Below, in pieces: positions 1 to 6,630 of a DNA stretch of 8,995 bases. Positions within the stretch are counted from its first letter, which is position 1. Each line of letters opens with the position of its first letter. This stretch comes from Acidobacteriota bacterium (GTDB taxonomy: Bacteria; Acidobacteriota; Terriglobia; UBA7540): the NCBI GenBank assembly GCA_003165615.1, contig PLWR01000178.1, forward strand, positions 1 through 8,995. Reading direction: 5' to 3'. The position numbers and the translations under genes are program-made. The notes under the pieces are model-generated. The model searched no databases and was not told where the DNA came from. It saw only the letters and a program-made list of their open reading frames with translations.

Positions 1-88
1 ACAACGTGCGAAAGAACTCGCTTTTCGGCCACCAGGGCCGCCCCCAATAAATACGGCTAGGCGGGAAATTTCGCATCGTGCAACGCGC

Positions 89-106
89 TTTCAAGTCTCA
101 TTGAAA
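89..106 (+). promoter_or_regulatory. Inverted repeat upstream of the first gene
   Basis: A perfect 6-bp inverted repeat, TTTCAA (89-94) and TTGAAA (101-106), is separated by GTCTCA and lies about 23 nt before the GTG start of the first gene. It could be a small operator or a weak hairpin in the leader. A second short palindrome, GAAATTTC, lies at 65-72. No convincing -35/-10 pair was found in 1-128, and a 6-bp repeat can easily arise by chance. Confidence 0.2.
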
Positions 107-114
107 TCTAACTT

Positions 115-120
115 GCGAGG
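115..120 (+). promoter_or_regulatory. Ribosome binding site deciding a GTG start
   Basis: GCGAGG at 115-120 sits 8 nt before the GTG at 129-131. It supports this non-ATG start, which also places the twin-arginine motif at a usual distance from the N-terminus. Confidence 0.5.
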
Positions 121-128
121 CAAACACT

Positions 129-1889
129 GTGCAAGGGGACACTTCCCAAAATGGTTCTGTAGGACGACGAACTAGCGACAGTGGCCGCCGTCATTTCCTG
201 AAGACGCTGGCGCTCGCGACGGCCGCTACTGCCGCAAGCGTGCGTCCATCGCCGCCCATTGCGACGAACACTGAAGCTGGCCAGGGAGGCATCTCCCTCA
301 ACTACGACAATTCCTTTTTCTATTCCTTCCACCCCATAGAGGAGATGGACGCCAGCGGGGTTGATGCTTTGGTGGACCAGTTCGCCGGGACGCAGGTGGA
401 TCATTTCTTCTTTTGCCCCAATAGCCAGCGAAGCAGCGTCGCGAGCAAGGTGCGACAGAGTGTTTGGGATGGTTACGACCCCAACGCAGGCAATGACCAA
501 CCCTTTCTCGCCGGAATCCCCGATCGGCGTTATCCGGACTGGCCGGGCGGACCTAGCGAGCGCCAGCACTTTCGGAATTGGATCCATTCGGCTTGGCTGC
601 TTAACGAGCGAGGGATTGACCCCTACGCCCGTTGGATCGCCCGCTGCCGGCACATCGGCATGCATCCCTGGTTGAGCATGCGCATGAATGATGTGCACTA
701 TGTTGATAACCCGGAACATGCTAGTCACGATCGCTTCTGGAAAGAACATCCGGAATACCGCAGGGATGCCAAGGGCGAGTACAACGCACAGTGTCTCGAC
801 TATGGCAGGCCCGAAGTTCGTGCGTACGAGATGGCCTACGTTCGAGAATTGGTGTCCCGATATGACCTGGATGGCTTCGAACTCGACTGGATGCGCAATC
901 CGTTCTATTTTAAACTGGGTCAAGAGAAGGAAGGGTTGGCGACCCTGACCGAATTCACCGCGGAAGTTCGGCGTCTGCTCGACCAACGAGGAAAAGAAGT
1001 TGGACACCACATCCAGTTGTCAGCCCGGGTGCCGACACGGCCGGAAACGGCACAGGCACTGGGATTCGATGTTAGTGCCTGGCTCCAAAGGGAGCTCATT
1101 GATCGCCTGGTAGTTTCACCCTTCTTGTTTTCACAGTTTGACATACCCGTCGAGGAGTGGAAGCAGTGGATCGGCGGACACCCCGTTACGCTTGAAGCAG
1201 GCTTGATGGTGACTGTTCACCCCTCTGCCGCCTCGCCTGTTGTCTCCCACAGTCTCGAGACCGCGCGAGCCGCTGCGATCAGCCTGCGGGAACGGGGCGC
1301 CGACCGAATCTACCTTTACAACTTCTTTGACGACATGCCTTATGCTGTCACCGGCCAGACATACCACCGGTCGGCTCATTGGAAGGCGTTCCGGGCATTA
1401 CTGTGTGAGCTGGGATCGGTGGAAACAATGACCGGAAAACCCCGGCGCCACATCATAACGAATGACGATACGTGGGCGCCCGGAGAGCATGCGGCCTCAT
1501 GCTTGCCTCGCGATCTCTCCGCTCGCACTGTAGCTTATTTCACGATTCCGACGGGCCCCGTCCCTGTTGACGGACAAACCGTTCAATTGAGGCTGGCGGC
1601 AGAGCGTGCCCAAATTACAGAACATGACGAATGGAACGTCCGCGTAAATGGCCAGAGCTGCCATTTGTTGGACGATGTCAGGATCATGCCGCATAGCAAC
1701 GTACCGCTTCACGCCTTCCCAGTGCCAAGCGCGGCCATGGGCCGTGGGGCCACGAAAGTGGAGGTTGGCAACGCGTCGGCCTCTTCTGCGCGCCTCATCT
1801 GGTTGGAACTGGCGATCAGCGACGCCGCCGGAAAATGGCCTACGCCGGACGTGGATCTCGATGGCATACGGTTTGACTTGACGGGATAG
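129..1889 (+). CDS. Tat-exported TIM-barrel glycoside-hydrolase-like protein
   Basis: A 586-residue predicted exported protein starting at GTG. Residues 19-37 hold a twin-arginine signal (GRRHFLKTLALA followed by an Ala-rich stretch), so it should be exported folded by the Tat system. The middle (about 55-430) reads like a TIM barrel. The segment DGFELDWMR (248-256) resembles the barrel strand of family-10-like glycoside hydrolases (GHL10/DUF187) that carries acidic residues, so E251 and D253 are candidate catalytic carboxylates. PWLSMRMND (180-188) and a late strand DRIYLYNFFDD (392-402) also fit barrel strands. The C-terminal 130 residues look like a beta-sandwich, possibly carbohydrate-binding. 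The polysaccharide substrate cannot be read from the sequence. The neighbouring sialidase-like and aldolase genes suggest a role in releasing amino or acidic sugars outside the cytoplasm. The gene and the Tat signal are well supported; the family assignment is from fold-like motifs only. Confidence 0.8.
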   Translation: MQGDTSQNGSVGRRTSDSGRRHFLKTLALATAATAASVRPSPPIATNTEAGQGGISLNYDNSFFYSFHPIEEMDASGVDALVDQFAGTQVDHFFFCPNSQRSSVASKVRQSVWDGYDPNAGNDQPFLAGIPDRRYPDWPGGPSERQHFRNWIHSAWLLNERGIDPYARWIARCRHIGMHPWLSMRMNDVHYVDNPEHASHDRFWKEHPEYRRDAKGEYNAQCLDYGRPEVRAYEMAYVRELVSRYDLDGFELDWMRNPFYFKLGQEKEGLATLTEFTAEVRRLLDQRGKEVGHHIQLSARVPTRPETAQALGFDVSAWLQRELIDRLVVSPFLFSQFDIPVEEWKQWIGGHPVTLEAGLMVTVHPSAASPVVSHSLETARAAAISLRERGADRIYLYNFFDDMPYAVTGQTYHRSAHWKAFRALLCELGSVETMTGKPRRHIITNDDTWAPGEHAASCLPRDLSARTVAYFTIPTGPVPVDGQTVQLRLAAERAQITEHDEWNVRVNGQSCHLLDDVRIMPHSNVPLHAFPVPSAAMGRGATKVEVGNASASSARLIWLELAISDAAGKWPTPDVDLDGIRFDLTG

Positions 1890-1902
1890 GAATGTTCGAA
1901 GC

Positions 1903-1943
1903 GCCGGGATTTAGCCCGGCACATGCCGCCCCAAAGGGGGGCA
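1903..1943 (+). other. Back-to-back intergenic hairpins
   Basis: The 72-nt gap between the first gene and the aldolase holds two adjacent stem-loops. The first is a perfect 6-bp stem, GCCGGG (1903-1908) and CCCGGC (1915-1920), with an ATTTAG loop. The second pairs TGCC and CCCC (1924-1932, with G1928 bulged) with GGGGGGCA (1936-1943) around an AAA loop. Neither is followed by a T-run, so simple intrinsic termination is unlikely. The second ends 2 nt before the aldolase RBS. They may be a REP-like dispersed element, an mRNA processing or stability signal, or a translation-control element. Confidence 0.5.
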
Positions 1944-1945
1944 CC

Positions 1946-1951
1946 AGGGAG
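1946..1951 (+). promoter_or_regulatory. Ribosome binding site of the aldolase gene
   Basis: AGGGAG at 1946-1951, 10 nt before ATG 1962. It favours ATG 1962 over the in-frame ATG 1923, which lies inside the hairpin region and would add 13 residues with no family resemblance. Confidence 0.5.
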
Positions 1952-1961
1952 CACAAAAAAT

Positions 1962-2873
1962 ATGAAACTAGAAGGCGCCATTCCCGCTTTGGTTACCCCG
2001 TACGACTCGAACGGCGAGGTTTCCGGGCCTGTCCTTCGGAGCCTCGTGGACATGCAGATTAACGCCGGTGTGACCGGCCTCTACCTTTGCGGCGGAACCG
2101 GAGAGGGTGTCCTGCTGAGGACGTCGGAACGGAAGAAAGTGGTCGATGTGGTTGTGGGCCAGTGCCGGGGCCGAGTTCCGGTTATTGTCCACGTGGGGAG
2201 CACATCGACAAACGAAGCCGTGGAGTTGGCGCGGCATGCACACCAAGCTGGAGCGGATGCAATCTCCTCTGTGCCGCCGTTTTTTTATCCGGTATCACCT
2301 GATGGCATTTACCTCCATTACCTGCGGATTGCGGAGAGCAGCGAACTACCGTTAATCGTGTACAACATTCCTGCGCTTACCGGGGTATCGATAACGCCCA
2401 AGATCATGCAACAGATTAGTGGAATTCCTACGGTAATTGGAATCAAATTTTCCTCCTACAATCTTTTCGAGCTCGGCCAGATGGCCGCTCTGGACAAAGG
2501 ACGGTTAACTATCCTGTCAGGAAACGACGAGGTTTTCCTCGGAGCTTTAGTCATGGGCGCGCACGGTTCCATCGGGCTGACCCATAATTTCATGCCCAAG
2601 CTGTACCTCGATATTTTCAGAATGTTCAAGTCGGGCCGCTGCGATGATGCGCGCGAACTTCAGCGTTTTGCCGTCGCAGTAATCGGCGCTCTGGTCAAGT
2701 ACCCCATGATTTCCGCGGCCAAAGAGATCCTGAAGACATTTGGTTACGACTGTGGCCAGTGTCGCGGTCCATTGGAGTCCTTGAGTAATACACAGTCTGG
2801 CGAACTGCACCAGGAGTTGACGCAGCTAGGCTTTTTCGAAAAACCGCTAGGCGTTCGGCCCATGGTCGCCTGA
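1962..2873 (+). CDS. N-acetylneuraminate lyase-like (NanA/DapA family) aldolase
   Basis: A 303-residue class I aldolase of the dihydrodipicolinate synthase/N-acetylneuraminate lyase superfamily, about the usual length of about 300. The keto-acid loop is CGGTGEG (43-49). VYNIPAL (133-139) supplies the catalytic Tyr134, and GIKFSS (160-165) supplies the Schiff-base Lys162. The stretches HVGSTST (77-83), PPFFYP (105-110) and YNIPALTGV resemble E. coli NanA more than DapA, as does GSIGLTHN (202-209) against NanA GGIGSTYN. NanA splits N-acetylneuraminate into N-acetylmannosamine and pyruvate. The sugar-binding Asp/Glu pair is kept (D189, E190 in GNDEVF), but the position of E. coli Ser208 is Leu206, so the exact substrate may differ from Neu5Ac. 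It is probably cytosolic, with no signal peptide. The sialidase-like gene downstream supports a nonulosonic-acid role. Alternatives within the superfamily, such as other 2-keto-3-deoxy sugar acid aldolases, are not excluded. Confidence 0.85.
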   Translation: MKLEGAIPALVTPYDSNGEVSGPVLRSLVDMQINAGVTGLYLCGGTGEGVLLRTSERKKVVDVVVGQCRGRVPVIVHVGSTSTNEAVELARHAHQAGADAISSVPPFFYPVSPDGIYLHYLRIAESSELPLIVYNIPALTGVSITPKIMQQISGIPTVIGIKFSSYNLFELGQMAALDKGRLTILSGNDEVFLGALVMGAHGSIGLTHNFMPKLYLDIFRMFKSGRCDDARELQRFAVAVIGALVKYPMISAAKEILKTFGYDCGQCRGPLESLSNTQSGELHQELTQLGFFEKPLGVRPMVA

Positions 2874-2935
2874 GAGCCGCGGTCAGATGCCGGCTTCCTC
2901 CTTCTTTATGGAGCAAGTTCCAGGGCCAATCCGCG

Positions 2936-3310
2936 GTGGACGCAGTTGCGCTCATGGAAGGGGATATCACTGTCAATTACAACGCCACCTGGGCAGCGCG
3001 CGACAAACCCACTTCGTGGGACGGTGATATTACGATCACCGGAGAGCAGGGTTGCCTGGTGCTCGTTGCAGCCAACCAGGTTCGTTGCTTCGCCGAGGGT
3101 GATTCTCCGGGAGACCTGCTGAAAAATGTCGAGATGAAACGCTCCGAGCTCGACCACGCGCTGGATTTGTTCATTCGTTGCCTGGATGGCGACGAGATCC
3201 CAGAGACGACTCTCGAAGATAACCTTAACAGCTTCGCCATGGTCGGCGCGGCTGAAGAGTCGGCGCAGTCTGCCGCGCCGGTACAGCTCACACGATCGGA
3301 GGTTGAATAG
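2936..3310 (+). pseudogene. 5'-truncated Gfo/Idh/MocA oxidoreductase remnant
   Basis: This reading frame encodes only the C-terminal part of a Gfo/Idh/MocA-family NAD(P)-dependent sugar oxidoreductase. Family features are the beta-sheet segment NYNATWAARDKPTSWDGD (residues 14-31), the following ITGEQGCLVL, and the terminal helix DNLNSFAMVGAAEESA (95-110), which matches the common DNxxSxAMVxAAxxSA pattern. Full-length members are about 330-390 residues; the N-terminal Rossmann domain with its GxGxxG motif is absent, and the preceding 62 nt directly abut the aldolase stop. The frame stays open upstream, and likely homologous residues (LWSKFQGQS) begin near 2906, so the break lies around 2874-2906. 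No RBS precedes GTG 2936 or ATG 2954. It is most likely the relic of a deletion of roughly 600-700 bp. Its 3' end still carries the RBS for the next gene. A short expressed protein cannot be excluded. Confidence 0.7.
3298..3302 (+). promoter_or_regulatory. Sialidase RBS embedded in the remnant
   Basis: GGAGG at 3298-3302 lies 10 nt before ATG 3313 and inside the last codons of the oxidoreductase remnant, which stops 2 nt before that ATG. This suggests the two genes were once translationally coupled in an operon. Confidence 0.55.
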
Positions 3311-3312
3311 GT

Positions 3313-4671
3313 ATGCGCTTGTTAAATGCGAATCGGAAACCGTGGAGTCTGTCCGATGACGGGGTTAAAAACGGGGAACCTGGAATCTCCAGAAGACAAG
3401 CCCTTCTGAGTGGGGTGAGCTTGGCCGGGCTCATGTCTTCTTCTGGCTCCGTCACGGCACAAAGCCAAACGCCGGTAGCTACGGCCAATTCTACTGCATC
3501 CTGGAAGTGCCCCGTGAAGTTGCTCGAAGAGAAGGAGGTAGTCAGAGATTGGTGGTACGGTAATAATGCATTGTTTTGCCGGGAAGGGACGATCATCCTG
3601 CCCGTCGAAGGCATTCTCGCTACAGAACGGAAGGGAGAAGGTAAGGAAGAGTTTAGTTGGCGCGCTATCTTTGTGTCATCCGATGCAGGAGCTAGTTGGG
3701 TGGAAAAGGAAAAGATCGAGGTGCAGTTCACAAACAAGGAGGGCACCGTCCTCCACCGCGGCGAAGGTCTTTCATTAGGACTATGGCACCAACTATCGGA
3801 TGGGTCGATCATCGGAGTCGATGGCAATATCACCAACGATCTCAGTAGGCCGGAACAAGAGTACAAACCGTGGATTTCCGCTGTGCGGCGCGCCAAGTCC
3901 CCCCAAGCCCTGCTTAGTGGACACTACGTCGATGACTTCACCAAAATAGCCATCCCAAACCTCGCTTCAATCCAAGGTGACTCACCCAATCCCACAACTG
4001 GCAATGCTTGCAAAGTGGTCGAAATGGATGATGGAGACTTGCTCATGCCGATGGAAGGACGGTTCTACAACGATACCGTCCGGGTTCCTTACCATGAGTG
4101 GGAGGCATATCAATTCCGATCCTGGGTCTGCCGCTCGACGGATCGCGGCTACACCTGGAATTACCTGGCAACCATCGCTTCTGCCAATGAGCATCCGTTA
4201 CCTGCCATGAGCGAAGGGTATTGCGAGCCCAGCGTGATCAGTCTTGGAGGCCGAAAGCTGTTGGCAGTCCTGAGGACCGGAGGAAACCCGACCGGAAACG
4301 GCAGCCTGGAAAGGTATACTTCCCTTGTCACCTCCCTCTCACCTGACCGTGGTGTTACGTGGACGGCCCCCAAACCCATTTACAAGTACGGCGTGTTCCC
4401 AAGGTTGCTCAAAATGAGCACCGGAACCATTGTTTGCTCCTCTGGAAGACCTGGTGTTTTCCTCCTGTTCAGCAAAGATCAAGGGGTAAGCTGGTCAGAA
4501 CCTCACATCGTCACAGACTATCACGTGAAATGGGGGGAGTGTTCGAGCGGGTATACAAGCATCGGCGAGACAGAGCCCGGTGTGCTCTGCCTCTTTTACG
4601 ACGATGTTTACCGAAATGAAAAGGGACAGCTTTCCAATCTGGTCAAAATGAGGAAATACCAGGTTGGTTGA
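3313..4671 (+). CDS. Tat-exported BNR/Asp-box sialidase-like protein
   Basis: A 452-residue predicted exported protein. It has an extended N-region, then a Tat-type signal, SRRQALLSG (26-34), a hydrophobic stretch and a likely cleavage near residue 49 (SVTAQ). Four Asp-boxes (SxDxGxxW) mark a sialidase-type beta-propeller: SSDAGASW (122-129), STDRGYTW (275-282), SPDRGVTW (343-350) and SKDQGVSW (387-394). Between them CEPSVISL (304-311) and LLAVLRT (316-322) resemble the Glu and Arg strand of bacterial sialidases. SSGRPG (376-381) could give another triad Arg, and SSGYTSIG (411-418) places Tyr414 where the nucleophilic Tyr is expected. A canonical FRIP motif is not seen near the N-terminus; WWYGNNALFC occupies that area. 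The likely role is hydrolysis of terminal nonulosonic or other acidic sugars outside the cytoplasm, feeding the aldolase encoded upstream. Related non-sialidase BNR hydrolases remain possible. Confidence 0.8.
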   Translation: MRLLNANRKPWSLSDDGVKNGEPGISRRQALLSGVSLAGLMSSSGSVTAQSQTPVATANSTASWKCPVKLLEEKEVVRDWWYGNNALFCREGTIILPVEGILATERKGEGKEEFSWRAIFVSSDAGASWVEKEKIEVQFTNKEGTVLHRGEGLSLGLWHQLSDGSIIGVDGNITNDLSRPEQEYKPWISAVRRAKSPQALLSGHYVDDFTKIAIPNLASIQGDSPNPTTGNACKVVEMDDGDLLMPMEGRFYNDTVRVPYHEWEAYQFRSWVCRSTDRGYTWNYLATIASANEHPLPAMSEGYCEPSVISLGGRKLLAVLRTGGNPTGNGSLERYTSLVTSLSPDRGVTWTAPKPIYKYGVFPRLLKMSTGTIVCSSGRPGVFLLFSKDQGVSWSEPHIVTDYHVKWGECSSGYTSIGETEPGVLCLFYDDVYRNEKGQLSNLVKMRKYQVG

Positions 4672-4677
4672 CCGCAT

Positions 4678-4716
4678 GTGCTTGCGCTCCTCGCAATGAC
4701 AGGCTGTTGGAGCGCA
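4678..4716. repeat. Inverted repeat and dispersed-repeat-like fragment
   Basis: TGCGCTCC (4683-4690) and GGAGCGCA (4709-4716) form a perfect 8-bp inverted repeat around an 18-nt loop, just after the sialidase stop. No T-run follows, so it is at best an atypical terminator. Read on the minus strand, 4680-4702 begins GTCATTGCGAGGAGCGCAAG, which resembles an intergenic repeat theme (TCATTGCGAGGAGCG...) found dispersed in many bacterial genomes. The resemblance is from memory and the copy would be partial. Confidence 0.4.
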
Positions 4717-4739
4717 GCCTCAGGGTCGTAAGCGTCGAA

Positions 4740-4745
4740 TATAAT
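4740..4745 (+). promoter_or_regulatory. Candidate -10 element before the NagB block
   Basis: A perfect TATAAT at 4740-4745 begins an AT-rich stretch (4738-4780) in otherwise GC-rich DNA, 62 nt upstream of the first NagB-like gene. No good -35 hexamer lies 16-18 nt upstream, so a sigma-70-type promoter here is only tentative. If real, it would separate a second transcription unit (4808-8967) from the sialidase block. Confidence 0.3.
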
Positions 4746-4793
4746 GTTGGGCTTTTATTGTAGTTTATTTTCAAAATGTTGGAACAAGCTATA

Positions 4794-4799
4794 GGGGAG
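4794..4799 (+). promoter_or_regulatory. Ribosome binding site of the first NagB-like gene
   Basis: GGGGAG at 4794-4799, 8 nt before ATG 4808; it supports this start. Confidence 0.55.
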
Positions 4800-4807
4800 T
4801 AACTACA

Positions 4808-5758
4808 ATGAACCTTCTTACCACTCTCAAAGGCTCGATGCTTGAATCCTTCTTCCCGGCCGCGTGGGACTTGGCGCAGTGGGATGCTTGCGTGGCCGAC
4901 GATCCGAACGCTATCTACGATCGCCAACCGCAATGGCACAAGGACTTCACCATGCGGATGGCGAGGGACGTGGCGGATTTCGGCGTAATGATGGGCCATG
5001 AGCTGGCCTTAGAAATCCGCCGTTGCCGTGAAGCTGGCCGCAAGCTGGTGCTGATCTTGCCAGTGGGCCCGATGGGCATGTATCGCTGGGCGGTCTATTT
5101 CCTCCGCGACTGGAACATCCCCTGCGATCACGTTTACGGCTTTAACATGGACGAGTGGAGTGACCACGAAGGCAGGACGCTTCCCGGCAATCATCCGGGT
5201 GCTTTCCAGAACGCCATGGAGAGCGCTTTTTACGGCCCTCTCACGAACCTCACCGTACCGCCGGGCCAGCGCTTTTTTGCCACTGAGCATCTGCTTCCCG
5301 AGTATCCGGCTCGGATCGGGGATCTGCGCAAGGAGGGGGGAAAGCTGGTGGTGGTATATGGCATCGGGCGCGCCTGTCATATCGCCTTCTGGGAACCCCA
5401 CTTCGGCATCGAGTTTGCGAACGACGATGATTGGCGGAAGCAGACACACCGCTTAGGCGCCAAGCTGCACCCTCTGACGGTCGAGCAGAATGCCATTACC
5501 AGCTTCAAGAGTCGGACGACGCTGGTGCCTGCCTTTGCCAACACGATAGGCCCTGCTTTCTTCACGCGCGCGGACTATGCTATTGGCGGCGCTGATGGTG
5601 AGCTTGGTCGCGGCATGCAATGGCAGGGCCTGTCGTTGTGGGTGACGCTGCGGCACCCCACCACCCGCCACATCCCCTCAACCTGGATGCCGACGCAGCC
5701 AGGCGTTATTTACTTTACCCAGGCGCTCGCCGGACCTTTGGTCGCAGAGGTTAATTGA
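4808..5758 (+). CDS. NagB-fold protein, divergent paralogue 1
   Basis: A 316-residue cytosolic protein of the glucosamine-6-phosphate deaminase (NagB)/6-phosphogluconolactonase superfamily; typical NagB is about 240-270. Recognisable blocks are GFNMDEW (111-117, matching NagB FNMDEY with the enolising Asp as D115), [14 protein letters not shown] (184-197, against NagB GVGNDGHIAFNEP) and [12 protein letters not shown] (241-252). The His (H191) and Glu (E196) of the ring-opening group are kept, but the Asp141 equivalent is Ala189. The phosphate-binding loop GGTP/GSTP is replaced by VGPMGMY (86-92). By hand alignment the phosphate-binding Arg172 and Lys208 of E. coli NagB also have no equivalent. 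It probably acts on an amino sugar or ketose that is not a 6-phosphate, or does different chemistry; true NagB activity is doubtful. Its stop overlaps the start of the deacetylase gene, and a full-length paralogue lies at 8017. Confidence 0.8.
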   Translation: MNLLTTLKGSMLESFFPAAWDLAQWDACVADDPNAIYDRQPQWHKDFTMRMARDVADFGVMMGHELALEIRRCREAGRKLVLILPVGPMGMYRWAVYFLRDWNIPCDHVYGFNMDEWSDHEGRTLPGNHPGAFQNAMESAFYGPLTNLTVPPGQRFFATEHLLPEYPARIGDLRKEGGKLVVVYGIGRACHIAFWEPHFGIEFANDDDWRKQTHRLGAKLHPLTVEQNAITSFKSRTTLVPAFANTIGPAFFTRADYAIGGADGELGRGMQWQGLSLWVTLRHPTTRHIPSTWMPTQPGVIYFTQALAGPLVAEVN

Positions 5759-5760
5759 TG
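5746..5760 (+). promoter_or_regulatory. TGATG translational coupling junction
   Basis: The NagB-like stop TGA (5756-5758) shares one base with the deacetylase ATG (5758-5760). AGAGG at 5746-5750 gives an RBS 7 nt before that ATG. This selects ATG 5758 over the TTG one codon upstream and indicates coupled, near-equimolar synthesis of the two proteins. Confidence 0.65.
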
Positions 5761-6567
5761 CCGACAGAAACACGGGTTTCCCGCCTCCTGGTGGTTATGG
5801 CCCACCCTGATGATGTTGAATTCACCGTCGGGGGAACTCTATTTCATCTGAAAGAGTTGGGCTGGGAGTTAGGGGTGATCACACTGACCGCCGGCGATTG
5901 TGGGTCGGCTACGCTCAGGAGGGAAGAAGCCGCGCGGGTTCGCTACGCCGAGGCGCAAGCGGCGGCGGATTATCTGGGCGCCTGGTACGCCTGTGCCGGT
6001 CTGCTGGACATTGAGGTGTTTGCCAACGCCGAAAACCTTCGTAGAGTTGTTGATGTCATGCGACGATTCGACCCCCAGATTGTGATTACTCAGTCGCCGG
6101 TTGATTACATGCTTGACCACGAAGAAACCTCTCGCCTCATACGTGGAGCGGCCTTCGCCCTCGCCATGCCTAACTATGAGACCCGGCAGAATCCTCCCGC
6201 CAAGGTAAGTTCCGCCACCCCGGCCCTTTACTACGCGGATCCCCAGGAAGCGATAGACCCTCTGGGGCGACGGATCTACCCCCAATTCTATGTGGACATC
6301 GGCAAGCAGCTTCCAAACAAGCGCCAAATGCTGGCCTGCCACACCTCGCAACGGGAATGGCTCCGTTCGCATCACGGGATTGATGAATATCTGGATAAGA
6401 TGACGAAGTGGGCGGCGGGCTATGGCCGCGAATGTGGGTGCGCATATGCCGAAGGCTTTCGCCAACACCTCGGCCATGGTTACCCGCGCGACCCCCTGTT
6501 GCAGAACGCCCTCGCGCCGTTCATCCATGTTCAGATACCCAATGGAACGCAGCAATCTTCAGGCTGA
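5758..6567 (+). CDS. PIG-L/LmbE-family zinc-dependent N-acetyl deacetylase
   Basis: A 269-residue protein of the PIG-L/LmbE (MshB/BshB-type) family, which removes acetyl groups from N-acetylglucosaminyl substrates using one zinc. The signature AHPDDVE is at 15-21: His16 and Asp19 are expected zinc ligands and Asp18 the general base. The third ligand His121 lies in DYMLDHEE (116-123), where families often have [19 protein letters not shown] (54-66) and the late YAEGFR (230-235) are also family-typical. There is no signal peptide, so it is cytosolic. It is coupled by stop/start overlap to the first NagB-like gene, so the two probably act consecutively: deacetylation to a free amine, then isomerisation or deamination. 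This mirrors NagA then NagB in GlcNAc catabolism, but with unrelated deacetylase chemistry that need not use a phosphorylated sugar. The exact substrate is not known. Confidence 0.85.
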   Translation: MPTETRVSRLLVVMAHPDDVEFTVGGTLFHLKELGWELGVITLTAGDCGSATLRREEAARVRYAEAQAAADYLGAWYACAGLLDIEVFANAENLRRVVDVMRRFDPQIVITQSPVDYMLDHEETSRLIRGAAFALAMPNYETRQNPPAKVSSATPALYYADPQEAIDPLGRRIYPQFYVDIGKQLPNKRQMLACHTSQREWLRSHHGIDEYLDKMTKWAAGYGRECGCAYAEGFRQHLGHGYPRDPLLQNALAPFIHVQIPNGTQQSSG

Positions 6568-6630
6568 TTCATCTGGAGATTGCCCAGTTACCTGAGCTTG
6601 GAAGCGGAAGGCTGCGATTCAAAATCAAAA

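Noticed and set aside
1..50. Possible C-terminal tail of an upstream gene ending at TAA 48-50
   Set aside because: Only about 15 codons are visible and frames on the same strand stop nearby as well, so no coding claim can be supported.
108..1010. 300-codon open frame on the minus strand
   Set aside because: It lies entirely opposite the first + strand gene, which has a Tat signal, an RBS and barrel motifs. The minus-strand translation shows no recognisable domain.
1923..1961. Earlier ATG start for the aldolase at 1923
   Set aside because: It would place the start inside the second hairpin without an RBS and add 13 residues unlike the family N-terminus; ATG 1962 has AGGGAG upstream.
3288..3896. 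202-codon minus-strand open frame opposite the sialidase-like gene
   Set aside because: The + strand carries a Tat signal and Asp-boxes across the same bases; the reverse frame is a by-product of codon usage.
4683..4716. Rho-independent terminator after the sialidase-like gene
   Set aside because: The inverted repeat is good, but the loop is 18 nt and no T-run follows.
5869..6555. 228-codon minus-strand open frame opposite the deacetylase
   Set aside because: The + strand AHPDDVE and DHE motifs are clear, and the reverse product has no family resemblance.
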